From Ecdyonurus torrentis (lineage: Eukaryota; Arthropoda; Insecta; Ephemeroptera; Heptageniidae), in the NCBI GenBank assembly GCA_949318235.1, contig OX439132.1, positions 44,738,783-44,802,782 on the forward strand: 64,000 nucleotides of DNA, read 5' to 3'. How positions within the stretch are numbered: the stretch's first letter is position 1; each line of letters opens with the position of its first letter. Of this stretch, positions 44,606-58,075 are shown in pieces. Under the pieces are notes generated by a model. The model saw only the letters and a list, made by a program, of their open reading frames with translations, was not told where the DNA came from and did not search any database. Both the position numbers and the translations under genes were made by a program.

Positions 44606-44948
44606 TTAAAGGAATAGACCAGAGAAAAACATAAGCATTTATATCACAAAACACTTGATGGGACTTACATAAATAACTTTAGTTTGTCTCAAAACTTAAC
44701 ACTAGACCCGTAGAAGTCATCAGAAATTTTGATTTATGCAACCCACACAACATTTTCATACTAATTTTTGCATGTTTCTGACGTCATAAACATGAATAGT
44801 CACTTAAATTGCATACTTTACAGTTTTTTCACACTCTCTCGTGGGACTACATTAATATTCTGGTAAAAATTGTCAACAGTTTCGAAGATCCTATTTCGTG
44901 TTTATTGATTAAAAAGCAAATGTTGTTTTATGTGGTCTATGGCTTTAA
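44606..44948 (+). mobile_element. Family A TTAA palindromic MITE, copy 11
   Basis: TTAA both ends (TTAAAGGAATAGACCAGAG, GGTCTATGGCTTTAA). TGACGTCA near 44779. A 133-codon ORF crosses from this MITE into the next one and is not a gene. Confidence 0.88.
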
Positions 44949-45021
44949 CAATGGGCATAATTTTTTTAAATCTTTACTAATAATGTTGTTGTTTAATATA
45001 TTATCCACTTCTGTATCTATG

Positions 45022-45145
45022 TACAGCTCTGGCCAAAAGTTCCCGAACGATTTGCATAGGCAACCCGCAACCACACAATGTTATCTTTATGAGAAAACGC
45101 AGCGGCCGCCGCTGTCCCGTTCGGGAACTTTTGGCCAGAGCTGTA
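45022..45145 (-). mobile_element. Tc1/mariner-like MITE (family D), copy 2
   Basis: Same length (124 bp) and termini as 24442-24565 with TA at both ends. The interior GGCAACCCGC..GCGGCCGCCGC is inverted relative to copy 1. Confidence 0.85.
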
Positions 45146-46189
45146 CACTTGCGCTACCTATGAAAACTTTCAATATAAAAAGACGTCAATCTTTGTCACT
45201 ACAAAGTTGACAAACTAGGTTACTAAAACAAAGCTACGCCCGAGGTGAGGCTCTGTGTTTATTGGAAACACCAAACTGCGAACATTCTCCTGAGCCCATG
45301 AGGTCTATGACACAGAAGTAGGAAGATTGAAAGTAACGACATTATTTGGTCCAGTGTTTCAGTAATATAGATCATCTGATATAGAAACGTGTTTCATTTA
45401 TTTTCATTGTCATCTCAATACAGAAACACTAATATAGATCTAATATATAAAAATGATCTGTTACAAAACTAATAACAAGAATGACTAGCAATTTTACTTG
45501 CTATATAATTAACTATCAATATCAATATCACTATATAGTTGACTATCAGTAACCATTGACAGAAATAATGTGTAGTACCAAGGTATCCTAAAAATATCAA
45601 ATTTATTAAAGATGCGAAGGGTAAAAAAGAATGAAAAGTAAAGATAACAAATTGGTATATATGTGACTAGGTATAAATTGGTTGTTTCTAATTTTAGTTT
45701 AACAATATGTTTATTTTCTTGTAGATAAAAAAAAAAGTGAAATGTGATGATTTTGTTTAATTTCTATTGTAATATTTTATGATTACTAACTATTATTATA
45801 TTATGTTGATTAAGCACCCACCGATAAGACTTCATTGTCTTGTTGCGACTTATCTTTTATAAGTGGGACTTACATAAGTGGGACTTATGTATATATTCAT
45901 ACTTTTATTAATAAAAAAAGTTATATTTTATATGCATCCAATTCAAGTTTTGAAAATAAATTTTAAAAAACTATGACAAGCTCTATTTTGCAATGTATGG
46001 CGTAACAAATGAAGTAACGAACTAACAGAATGTTGTCTCACAATTTTTTGCCGTTTGTGCATTGCCTGTTTCCTTCAGGATGTCTTAATAGTACCCATTA
46101 TACCCACTTTCGATTTAACTTATTACGGATACATGGTACATAAGGTTAGACTATGTATGTACATGTATGTACAAACTTTATTACATAAT
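45146..46189. other. Spacer, no gene recognised
   Basis: Contains a small direct repeat AAGTGGGACTTA (45862, 45880). Nothing else supported. Confidence 0.4.
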
Positions 46190-46325
46190 TTGAGAAATTA
46201 TTCAGTTACATAGATGTAACTCTTCAGTATAAACCAATAACTTGGTTGACAAAAGTTTAAATAGTAACTTGTTAGTATAAACGTAATTTTTTAGTGGTTA
46301 ATAGCTCTTTAGATCTTTAAAAAAC
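46190..46325 (-). repeat. Family M repeat, copy 2
   Basis: TACATAGATGTAACTCTTCAG, ACCAATAACTTGGTT, GTAACTTGTTAGTATAAACG, AGCTCTTTAGATCTT: the reverse of 13984-14152. Confidence 0.6.
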
Positions 46326-46482
46326 TTTAAGATTATAAAATTATTACAATTTATTAAATTATAATTATTATTATAATGATTATAATGATGATTATTATTA
46401 TAATTTGATTATTAAATTTATTACAAAAAATACTAAATATTAACTCTTTAGCTAATTTTTTAAGTGAGATTTACCTGCCATA

Positions 46483-46556
46483 AGTAGTATTTTTTCCCCC
46501 GCGTAATCTAAAGTTAATTTATCTAGGTGCGTACGTCAAGTGTGAGAGCACAACAC
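46483..46556. repeat. Segment duplicated at 46918-46987
   Basis: AGTATTTTTTCCCCCGCGTA, CTAAAGTTAATTTATCT and GGTGCGTACGT also occur at 46918-46987 with a few changes. The duplicated unit spans the 5' truncation point of the SINE-2 copy. Confidence 0.75.
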
Positions 46557-46818
46557 TTTGCACGTTTACATGCATTCCATGACGACGCAGAGCATTCGGG
46601 AGGTGCATGATTGATGTGATTGCACCGACCAGCCTGCCTAAATGTTTCCACGGCTTCTCTAGGCTGTCATGGCGAATGTCGGGCTGTGTACTTAGGCCGT
46701 GGCCGGCTTGTGTGTGCTTTTCCAATAGTTGGAAAGTCCTTACCTGTCGATAAGACAATGTCTTGACTGGGACTGGGACTGGGATTGGTGTATAGCACAA
46801 TAACATAATATGGCCAAG

Positions 46819-46819
<1 letters not shown>
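46526..46819 (+). mobile_element. SINE-2, 5'-truncated copy
   Basis: Starts within the body (GGTGCGTACGTCAAGTGTGAG), so the Pol III head is missing. Continues to the tail with an extra GGGACT step (GACTGGGACTGGGACTGGGA) and GGCCAAGCAA, then passes directly into (TA)n. Confidence 0.85.

Positions 46820-46911
<92 letters not shown>
46819..46911. repeat. (TA)n microsatellite
   Basis: About 93 bp of TA starting immediately at the SINE-2 3' end, as if seeded by the SINE tail. Confidence 0.95.
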
Positions 46912-46917
<6 letters not shown>

Positions 46918-46987
46918 CTAGTATTTTTTTTTCCGCGTATTCTAAAGCTAATTTGTCTGGGTGCGTACGTGAAGTGTGAGAGCACTA
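46918..46987 (+). repeat. Second copy of the 46483-46556 segment with 34 bp of SINE-2
   Basis: Repeats the flank and the first bases of the truncated SINE (GGGTGCGTACGTGAAGTGTG AGAGCAC), then breaks into (TA)n. Confidence 0.75.
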
Positions 46988-47639
<652 letters not shown>

Positions 47640-47789
47640 TTATATTTATCAATCGTTCCTAAATCAAATTATAAAATGTTTGATAACTCATTCAGTGTGT
47701 TGGGAGGAAAATTGTGGAATATGTTACCCCTTAAAGTAAGAAATTCACCTTCTGTTAATACATTTAAAACAAACTTAAATATTATTTGA
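47640..47789 (+). pseudogene. LINE ORF2 C-terminal remnant
   Basis: Reads in one frame SIVPKSNYKMFDNSFSVLGG, then KLWNMLPLKVRNSPSVNTFK, then TNLNII and stop. The pattern S-F-x(4)-G-x-K-L-W-N-x-L-P followed by R-x-S-x-S-(V/I)-x-x-F-K is the usual C-terminus of LINE reverse-transcriptase proteins. An in-frame stop lies just upstream, so this is a 5'-truncated, inactive copy. Confidence 0.75.
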
Positions 47790-48205
47790 GCGCTATTTGC
47801 AGCAATAACGATATGTACCTTATGGTGTCAAAAATGCATAATATTATTCTCAACAATATGTTTTTATAATTACTTATTTCTCAATTATTATTCCCACTAT
47901 TTTTTATTATTAATTTTCAAATTTACTAACAACAATTTTAAGTGTATATATATTCTCAACTATATAAATTTAAGTGAAAGTAATACTTAACTTAAATTTT
48001 AAAATTCTAGTTATTAAATTAACAACTTTAATTAAAATTTATCAAATAAATTATTAATTTGATTTTCATGCTATATGTTGATGTTATACTATCAAAAAAT
48101 GTAACTGACTGTACTGTTACACAGTTGGGTTAAATTGAGAGGTTGTACGCCTGATTTCGCCCAAATAAAAAAAGCCGTTAACTATTATTATTATTATAAT
48201 CGTAA
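47640..48205 (+). mobile_element. Non-LTR retrotransposon (LINE) 3' end
   Basis: A coding stub (47640-47789) is followed by ~400 bp of 3' UTR with TAACTGACTGTACTGTTACA, CAGTTGGGTTAAATTGAGAGG, TGATTTCGCCCAAATAAA and AAGCCGTTAACTATT, ending in (TAT)n. The same UTR end occurs in reverse at 60555-60648. An oligo-TAT tail fits the RTE/CR1/Jockey-like group of LINEs; exact clade not determined. Confidence 0.75.
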
Positions 48206-48805
48206 AATTTGCAGAACTCGAGACCATTCTCCTATTGTAATAATGGAAAAGATTTTTTTTTTTTTATTTATTTATTTATTATTATTATTATTTTTTTTTT
48301 TTTGCTTTAACTTTCTAAAATTTATTATTCAAAATTTTGACCATGTACAAATTTCAAATGTCATCTTATTTTAAGTATCATTAGAGAAAAAATGTTTTTA
48401 CAATTTTTAGCTAGCATAATTATAAACGTATTTATTTTAACATGGGTACCTCATTTTCAAAATTAAAGAAAATAATATACAAGCTTTTTGTGCGTAGTTA
48501 CCATCTTTGAAAGTACTGATTTACAGTACTAGTGTAAAAAAACAATTCTTCTGTTCCAAAATTAATAGATAAGTCAATAAAAGAAAGTAAGACTAGAAAA
48601 CACGCTTGAATTTACGTGTTCCTTTAAACTTAAAACTATTTTGAGCATTTTAGAGTAGGTAGGGTCCCGCAAAAGTAAGAAAATGATTTAAAATAATTTG
48701 CATATTTTTGCTTTTCTGAGAGCCACACAAAAACGTGATTAAAATTCACGACAGGGAAATAATTGTATAAAAAAGTCGGGGACTAGAGAGGATAACAGAC
48801 AATGT
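48206..48805. other. Spacer with a small J-like stretch
   Basis: GCTAGCATAATTATAAACGTATTTATTTTA at 48410-48440 resembles a J right end. T-rich 48250-48304. No gene recognised. Confidence 0.35.
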
Positions 48806-49102
48806 ATAGGGTGGTTTCATTCATGTTAAAGTCGACGCCATAAGTGAGTACTAAATAACATGGGCTGGTATAGGAAAATGGCACATTTTGCCAGTTTAAA
48901 AATACTTTGCAATATTTTTGTGAGCATTGATGTTGTTAACAGGTTGAATTTGTACCTCAAGTATGTGAGAAAAATAATAATGACCAAAAAATAGCTAATT
49001 TTTCAAAGAAAATAGCCAAAAACTACGTTTGTCCTATGCTGAGCAATGTTATTCATTGCTCAAGAAAAGCATCAAAAGCACTCAGAATGCGCACACACCC
49101 TA
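48806..49102 (+). mobile_element. Family E repeat, copy 3
   Basis: Begins ATAGGGTGG and ends CACACCCTAT, giving an inverted ATAGGGTG terminus. All internal family blocks are present, including GTTTGTCCTATGCTGAGCAA. Confidence 0.75.
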
Positions 49103-49410
49103 TTAAAACGTAATTTTAATAATAAAATATTAAGTGTATACGTAAATTGAGATATCGCATCGTATCTTCTGAAAGAATGTAAGAAAGATATCTCTTACAC
49201 ACAGGAAGTACAAAATCAAGATTTAGCACGTACAGTCCGTTGTTTTGTGCCCGATATTTTATGTTCAATACAACGTGACAGAGGGCGTCACATTAATCTC
49301 AATGACGAAAATACGTGCAGACTTAACAGCAAACAAGCAATATGTGATTTATATGTCACCTTGTTTATACAACACATTCATCTACAGTACAATATATTAC
49401 CTAATTTATA

Positions 49411-49412
<2 letters not shown>

Positions 49413-49501
<89 letters not shown>

Positions 49502-49505
49502 TATA
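49413..49505. repeat. (TA)n microsatellite
   Basis: About 90 bp of TA with one TACA interruption, immediately 5' of SINE-1. Confidence 0.95.
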
Positions 49506-49506
49506 T

Positions 49507-49637
49507 CTCGGTAGCGTAATGGTTAACGCAGTGGTCTGGGAAACCAAAGATCCGGGTTCGAGTCCCGGTCGACCCGAATTCCTTTTCAATGTCAGTTTAC
49601 TGCTTATATAACACGGTGTAACACGAAAGCCAAACCC
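49507..49637 (+). mobile_element. SINE-1, tRNA-derived retroposon, copy 1
   Basis: A box TAGCGTAATGG at 49512-49522 and B box GGTTCGAGTCC at 49555-49565, a type-2 Pol III promoter. The anticodon stem-loop GTGGT CTGGGAA ACCAA would give anticodon GGG, suggesting a proline-type ancestor, but the acceptor stem is missing on the 5' side (replaced by TA repeats). It is therefore not a functional tRNA gene. The body GAATTCCTTTTCAATGT..TTTACTGCTTATATAACAC and end GTAACACGAAAGCCAAAC are shared with 54247-54377. Confidence 0.82.
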
Positions 49638-49639
49638 TT

Positions 49640-49640
49640 T

Positions 49641-49735
<95 letters not shown>
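49640..49735. repeat. (TA)n microsatellite
   Basis: About 95 bp of TA right after the SINE-1 3' end. With the array upstream, it encloses the SINE. Confidence 0.95.
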
Positions 49736-49738
<3 letters not shown>

Positions 49739-50070
49739 TTATTTATTAAACACCAAGGTACGTTTATATGTACATATACATACATAGATACATTGCACTC
49801 TACAGGTGGGTAGTTTTGAATAATGACTTAATGATAGGGTCCGAGATGGACAATGAAGTAAGTGGTACCTAGTACATAGGCCACCACATAACACACATAC
49901 ACATTTATCATTACACTCGTGATATTCTTTAATCTGACAGATTACGTGGTGGAAACCATGCACCGCATAACGAGTAATGACATGCTTGTCTGTACAGTTT
50001 GGGCCTTTTCACCAATTTATATTAAATGCAGGGGTATTATAGAAGGCCAGGCTGATATCTTCATATATAT
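49736..50070. other. Spacer, no feature seen
   Basis: No recognised repeat or gene. Confidence 0.4.
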
Positions 50071-50555
50071 GTTGGCAACCATTGCCGAATTCGCTCATTG
50101 CCGAAATAAGTGACCACGTCGCGGCGTGGCAATGCATTTTTGCCAAGATCCGAAATGCATCGTAATTTTGACCACGTTGCGGAGTGGTTTTTAACAAATG
50201 CCAAATTTTTGGCAAATACATTTTAGCCAGTTCGTGGAGTGGTTTTTGATAATTGCCACGCTGCAGCGTGGTCAAAATGTTTAATACGCAGGTTACAATA
50301 TTCGGTATAAGTATGAATAATATCATATATTTTTTTATTATTATAACACATCATTTTATATTATGGTTTTCAGTTAATTAAAATATTTATAAATTTATAA
50401 AAATGATTTCTTATTAAATTTGACAAAAAAAATTGTCTATGGTCAACATTACGATGCACAAGTGCTGAATTTCGGATCTTGGCAAAATTGCATTGCCACG
50501 CTGCGACGTGGTCGCCTATTTCGGCCAATGAGCGAATTCGGCAATGGTTGCCAAC
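50071..50555. mobile_element. Foldback element with ~100-bp perfect-type arms
   Basis: GTTGGCAACCATTGCCGAAT at the left is the exact inverse of ATTCGGCAATGGTTGCCAAC at the right. The arms continue through GAAATA(A/G)G(T/C)GACCACG, GCGTGGCAATGCA and TTGCCAAGATCCGAAAT. The interior has further small inverted units of the type GCCACGCTGCAGCGTGGTC and TGCCAAATTTTTGGCA. Flanks are ATATAT on both sides. Confidence 0.8.
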
Positions 50556-51084
50556 ATATATATATTTTGTGTAATTAATTAAATATTTATAGAAATGCAT
50601 AATTACTCATTTCTTTCTTTTACAATCAGTTAGGATATAACAGTTTTTTAGGGACGCATACATACGTTTTTAACAAAATACAGAAATTAATTCGATTTTT
50701 TGTAAATTACTTATTTAAAAATTCAACTTTTCAGCCAAAACTTAAAAAAATATAATATATTTCTTAATTTTTGGTAATTTTACATTATATATTCGTCTAT
50801 ACACACAATAGATTATGAAATTTATGTGATGTTTTATATAATACAGTATTTATTTTTTTGTAACGGAATAAATAATTATTTAAATTTATAATTATTTATT
50901 TTATATCTTTCTCCTACAATCAGTAGACAGTAAAAATCATAATTATTATTGAATATTCAAGTATGGTGTAATGAATAAATATTGCTTCAATCTGGTTTGT
51001 ATGCTTACTACGTATATTTTGTACATGAGTGTACAGTCTCAATTACAGCGTGATAAGAGTATTTGAAAATTGTCAGTCAAAACC
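50556..51084. other. AT-rich spacer, no feature seen
   Basis: No coding or element signal recognised. Confidence 0.5.
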
Positions 51085-51989
<905 letters not shown>

Positions 51990-52280
51990 TTACACTCAAA
52001 AAAAGAGTGCATTACTTCAGTAACGAATCCGAACTTATTTGAAATAAACACTTGAGTTATTATGAGCAGCTAAAATAATGCATTTTAGTAAATTATTAAA
52101 AATAGCTAATTAAAATGATTTGAGTTGTTTTCAGTTATTTAAAGCTATTTTAAGTTAAATTAGCTATTGCTAATAATTTGCTAAAATGCATTATTTTAGC
52201 TGGTCATAATAACTCAAAAGTTTATTATATGAAATAAGATAGTACTGGTAACTAAAGTAATGCACTCTTTTTTTGAGTGT
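51990..52280. mobile_element. Family L palindrome, copy 2
   Basis: ACACTCAAAAAAAGAGTGCA at the left, TGCACTCTTTTTTTGAGTGT at the right, with the same arm words as 38643-38931 (TAGCTAAAATAATGCATTTT). More diverged between arms than copy 1. An A tract follows at 52310-52328. Confidence 0.82.
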
Positions 52281-52519
52281 GATCTTCATTTTTTCATGTT
52301 TTGGAGCAAAAAAAAAAAAAAAAAAAAAGTATACAAACATCATTATAGTAATCTAAAAAAGAGCATTTTTTTGTTATTCTGAACACATGTTACTGAAATT
52401 GAATTATCATGGGTAATATCATTTCTTTTGTGTAAATAACATAAAATGTGTACAAATCAAGTTCGAGAAACCTTAGATCAAACAGACGACTTTTCCTCAA
52501 GAGAAATGTATGAAATATT

Positions 52520-52523
<4 letters not shown>

Positions 52524-52550
<27 letters not shown>
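52524..52550. repeat. (CT)n microsatellite
   Basis: About 27 bp of CT. Confidence 0.9.
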
Positions 52551-52630
52551 ACTTATTTTTATATTTAGGGGAGAATTCGTTTATTTTGCTAACAATAAAA
52601 TGTGCAAATTGACTATTATTTGTGAAACAC

Positions 52631-52973
52631 TTAAAGCCATAGACCACATAAAATAACACGAGCTTTTTAATGAATAAACACGAAATGGGATCTTCAAAAC
52701 TGATGATAATTTTTACCAGAATATTAATGTAGCCCCACAAGAGAGCGTGAAAATACTGTAAAATATGCAATTTGCGTGACTATTCATGTTTCTGACGTCA
52801 GAAACATGCAAAAATTAGTATGAAACTTTTGTGCGGGTTGCATAAATTGAATTTTCTGATCACTGCTACAGAGCTACAGTTGGGATTTGAGACAAACTAA
52901 TGTTATTTATGTAAGTCCCATCAAGTGTTTTGTGATATAAATGCTTATGTTTTTCTCTGGTCTATTCCTTTAA
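52631..52973 (-). mobile_element. Family A TTAA palindromic MITE, copy 12
   Basis: TTAA both ends (TTAAAGCCATAGACCAC, GGTCTATTCCTTTAA). TGACGTCA at 52793-52800, centred 5-6 bp from the midpoint. Well preserved. Confidence 0.88.
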
Positions 52974-53284
52974 CAGAAGCCATTATGTCAATGTAAAATG
53001 TACATACAACACGGCGGGTACTTAAGTAAAAAGCAATTAGTCTAGTAGCTTTAGGTTGGGTCAATCTCAAGTACAATTATCCAATTACACAGTAAGAAAA
53101 TAATGAGCCCCAGAGCGAGAGAGTTGAGTGAGAAATCTCCCTGGGGGGAGAAAGAATAGAATTGGGCGAGAAAGAAAGTGACTTACGAGGATTACTGTGG
53201 GGGAAAAAGAAACGTCAGTTAGTTATTTGAAAGATTTTTATCTGGAGTTTGCTTCACCGTAGGGGAGACGTATGCCATCAAGTG

Positions 53285-53323
<39 letters not shown>

Positions 53324-53652
53324 AATTATTTCTAATTGCTGCTGCGTCACGCATGTCAAACGAACGTGATCCTCTTCACCTCTAACCCAAGCCTGTGGTG
53401 CAATAATATAAAAAACAAAAACGTTGTACAATATACCACACAACAGGATAATCCTAACAACGTGTGCTTTAAAAGACATTAATGAGCTGTGGTATATTGA
53501 TGAACCCCGGATTTGGCGTGGACTACTACCACCTTGCACTGCCAGGACTCGCTGGAAACATGTAGCCAGTTCTCGCAGTGCAACGTGGTAACCCATGTTA
53601 AGGCAGGGGATGGTCAATGCATCTCATCTTATTCATTTATATTACATCACAC
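52974..53652. other. Spacer with (GA)n and family O-like repeat
   Basis: GA tract at 53287-53322. 53432-53500 matches 26022-26080, and 53520-53560 matches 26500-26535. The 132-codon minus-strand ORF at 53219-53617 crosses the GA tract and is not credible as a gene. Confidence 0.4.
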
Positions 53653-54172
<520 letters not shown>

Positions 54173-54246
54173 TGTTGTTGTTTTTTCTACAAAAACTAAC
54201 TATAAACAGCTGACTATATATAAGATATATGAGCAGTGAATGATAT

Positions 54247-54377
54247 TGGAGGGAAATGGTAACGCAATGGTCTGGGAAACCAAAGATCCGGGTTCGATTC
54301 CCGGTCGAGCCGAATTCCTTTTCTATGTGAGTTTACTGCTTATATATAACACAGTGTAACACGAAAGCCAAACACTT
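54247..54377 (+). mobile_element. SINE-1, copy 2
   Basis: The B box GGTTCGATTCC at 54291-54301 and the body match copy 1, but the D-arm/A box is damaged (GGGAAATGGTAACGC), so Pol III transcription from this copy is unlikely. Confidence 0.8.
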
Positions 54378-54489
54378 TCAGTTATAAAAAACTGTTTAAT
54401 ATCCTCGCATTAAACACATTAAACGCATTAAGCACAGTTTTGTATGTTGCTATTATTATTTTAGACAAGATTTTGTTATTATTATTATT

Positions 54490-54803
54490 TTTTTGCTTGC
54501 CATATTGTGTTATCATGCTACACTAATCCATATAGTCCCAGTCAAGACATTGTTTTATCTCGACTGTAATTAAGGACTTTTCCAATCAAACAGCGCACAC
54601 TGGCCGGTCACGGCCTAAATACACAGCCCAGCATTCGCCATGACAGCCTAGAGAAACAGTGGAAACATCTAGGCAGGCTGGTTAGCGCAATCACATCGAT
54701 CATGCACCTCCCGAATGCTGTGCGTCGTCATGAAATGCATGTTTGCATCGTGCAACGTGTTGTGCACTCAAACTTCACGTACGCACCTAGCAGTGGCTCA
54801 AAT
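54490..54803 (-). mobile_element. SINE-2, diverged copy lacking the head
   Basis: Reverse orientation, from TTTGCTTGCCATATTGTGTT to CACGTACGCACCTAGCAGTG GCTC. The tRNA-like head is lost just before the B box. Several indels break the antisense reading frame that other copies keep open, so it is older. Confidence 0.8.
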
Positions 54804-54978
54804 ATAAAACTATTACTGTCCAATCTTGTTTGTACCGAAACGAAATGAATAAATTTCAATTTTAGTAATGCATTACAGTGTATAGTTGTGAAATTTTATG
54901 ATTTCGTTGCGGTACGTTGTGATTCATCACATCCATGTTTTCTACCTCGAGTATTACGAGTTACGAGATATTTTGTGC

Positions 54979-55315
54979 GTAAGCTACTCTCCAGGCTTAA
55001 CAACTTGCACTTTTATTTCACATAATACAAAATTGGACACTCACTAACATTATCGTATTCCAATATTACCCAAATATGCAACTTTGCAAAAGAGCTAAAA
55101 AAAATTGTCAAGTTGGCAATAACACAGTATTGATGACGTCATGAATAGTGATGTTCAATAGAAAAAGTGTTGCGGGTTGCATTAAGTTGAAAATTTCTTA
55201 CACGTTTAAGTCGTCACGATTGGGTTCTTGGACAAAATAATTGAATTTTTGGGAATCCCTTCAATTGTTTAATGAAATAAAAGTGCATGTTGTCTGGTAT
55301 GGAGAGTCGCTTTAA
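54979..55315 (-). mobile_element. Family P-like TTAA element, diverged copy
   Basis: The right end GGAGAGTCGCTTTAA and the left ACTCTCCAGGC with ACTTGCACTTTTATTTCA (inverse of TGAAATAAAAGTGCATGT) form the inverted termini. The core has TTGATGACGTCATGAATAG, GTTGCGGGTTGCATTAAG and GATTGGGTTCTTGGACAAA, paralleling family A's GTGCGGGTTGCATAAAT and GTTGGGTTTTGAGACAAA. Confidence 0.6.
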
Positions 55316-55679
55316 GGTGAAAGGGACTATGTAATAGAGCGCACTACGCAAACATGTTATGCATTATATCTAGTAAAATATCTATGTTATCCCCAGAACA
55401 ACTCATTCTGTGGTGTCTTATCAAAATCAAATTATCTATATGTTTTGTATGTACATGTAGAAAAAAGTGTTCTCTGAATGATAACAGCATGAGACGCGAG
55501 TGAAAATAGAAACAATAATAATTTAACGTAGAACGTGACCGACTTGGACCGGAAATCGCTCAAAGAAGAACTATATTTTCACAATTATTTATTTTATTTC
55601 CAATAAAACAAACATTATAATTTTTAAATAAAATCAAATAAATTTAAAATATATTTTTTTGTTCAAAAAAGAAAAAGTT
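55316..55679. other. Spacer, no feature seen
   Basis: No recognised repeat or coding signal. Confidence 0.4.
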
Positions 55680-56325
55680 TTAATAATATATTTAATTTTA
55701 AAAATGTTTCTAATTTGACTAAAATTTGCCGCTTAAATTTAAATTTCCACATTTACATGTAATCTTTAAAGTGGAATAACTTAAATATTGGATCGTGTTT
55801 TCTCATATTTGCCGTAACCAAACTTTTAATTACATTTTCTTCTTAATTTTGTGTTTATATTATAAATCGCGACCGTCTACTATGCCAGATATCAGTTGGT
55901 CACCTACCACCTTAAAAAATAATTTAATTTTAAAAAAGTTTCAAATTTGGCTTAAAAATGACACTAAAATTTGAGGTTTCAAATTTTTATGCTTTGTTTA
56001 AAATTTTGAACTTATTTTCATGTGATTTAATAATAACAAAACTTTTCGGTAACAATTATCTTTACGTTATGTTAATTTTATATTTCACGGTCGATAAGTT
56101 TGTGAGATATCAGCCGGTCACCTTAATTTTTCAAGAAGTTAAAATCTGTGCCAAGAGACTAATGCAAAAGTAGGTTTAGTGATAAAATAAAACAGTCACA
56201 ACTCAACAATACTATTAAAGTGCTAGCAGACGACTTTTTGTCCCTATCTCAATTTAGCAATTTATATTATAACTCGCGACCGTCTACTATGCGAGATATC
56301 AGTCGGTCACCTACCCTACCCCCTT
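55680..56325 (+). repeat. Diverged tandem repeat of roughly 200 bp
   Basis: The block GAGATATCAG(T/C)(T/C)GGTCACCT, usually preceded by CGCGACCGTCTACTATG, occurs at about 55865-55908, 56088-56124 and 56275-56318. AT-rich blocks (TTAATTTTAAAAA.GTTTC) lie between. Units are about 218 and 189 bp apart by the AGATATCAG word. Confidence 0.6.
56161..56262 (+). repeat. Fragment of the 880-bp foldback family
   Basis: GCAAAAGTAGGTTTAGTGAT, AAAATAAA, AACAATACTA and AAAGTGCTAGCAGACGACTT match 11715-11795 closely, embedded in the tandem repeat array. Confidence 0.75.
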
Positions 56326-56893
56326 AATATTGGTAACAAAAATCAACTAGCCAGTAAAAAGCAACGCGATGACAGAATATCAATAATTTTTATGTGACAA
56401 AATCAATACATTAAATACATTATGACAATTATTAATAAAATTAAATAATTTATTATAATATAATAAAAAGTAATTTTTATATACAGCTTTAAAATAAATA
56501 TACACACACAAAAAAAACTTAATTATAGCGTGTGACGCAGTTTTATTTAAAACACTGTTCATAAAAATAATGAAATAAAATTAATGAGGTACTAACGATA
56601 ATTAAGATATAAAAAAAGCGCTTTTGTTTAAATAAAAGTGTTTCTAGACGTTGTAAATAATTACGTAGCAATTATGGAAATAACGTTTTCATATTAAACC
56701 AGTCTTTCTTTATAATTTATACAGTCTAGAGTTAAACATGAAATTATATATATAAAAAAAAGACGGTGTTAGTCTAGAAAATGAGAGAGTGTTTACCTAC
56801 TTTAGCAGGGAATTATTTGCCTCATTATCTTAACATAAAATGCCTCATTTTTTAGCTTTATTATCTTTGAGGTATGTGAGGAGAGGGAGGAAG
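56326..56893. other. AT-rich spacer, no feature seen
   Basis: No coding or repeat signal recognised. Confidence 0.4.
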
Positions 56894-57575
<682 letters not shown>

Positions 57576-57891
57576 TTAAAGGCGTAGAACACCTTGAACA
57601 AAAATGTTACGTAATATCCTAACAAACCTAAAAATCAGCGTTGATTTGGCCGAACTCATTGATTTATTATTTATTTTCCATTCACAAAATGCCGCTGCCG
57701 TTCACTGACGTCAAAGCTCGCCCGGTTTACTTGCGCGTGGACCAGGCGAGCTGTGACGTCAGTGACTGGCAGTGGCATTTTGCGAATGGAAAATAAATTA
57801 GAAATCAATGACTCCGGCCAAATCAACGTTGATTTTCAGGTTTGTTAGGATATTACGCAACTTTTTTGTTCAAGTTGTTCTACGCCTTTAA
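57576..57891. mobile_element. Family B TTAA palindromic MITE, copy 5
   Basis: TTAA both ends (TTAAAGGCGTAGAACACC, GTTGTTCTACGCCTTTAA). GTTCACTGACGTCA and TGACGTCAGTGAC are symmetrical about the centre (ACTTGCGCGTGG). Confidence 0.88.
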
Positions 57892-57939
57892 TCTTCTCCT
57901 TATAGCCTACACGGAAACATAAATTTAAGAAATTATTTA

Positions 57940-58075
57940 GATACATAGATGTAACTCTTCAGTACAAACCAATCACTTGATTGAAAAAAAATTTTGAATA
58001 GTAACTTGTTAGTATAAACGTTATTTCTTCAGCGGTAAATAAATAGCTCTTTAGATCTTAAAAAACTTTGTATAA
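57940..58075 (-). repeat. Family M repeat, copy 3
   Basis: TACATAGATGTAACTCTTCAG, ACCAATCACTTGATT, GTAACTTGTTAGTATAAACG, AGCTCTTTAGATCTT, as at 46190. Confidence 0.6.

Noticed and set aside
49507..49590. Functional tRNA gene
   Set aside because: A and B boxes and an anticodon-like loop are present, but the 5' acceptor strand is missing and the sequence continues into a SINE body shared with 54247.
53219..53617. 132-codon minus-strand ORF as a gene
   Set aside because: Crosses a GA microsatellite and a dispersed repeat, has no motif, and no splice or composition signal.
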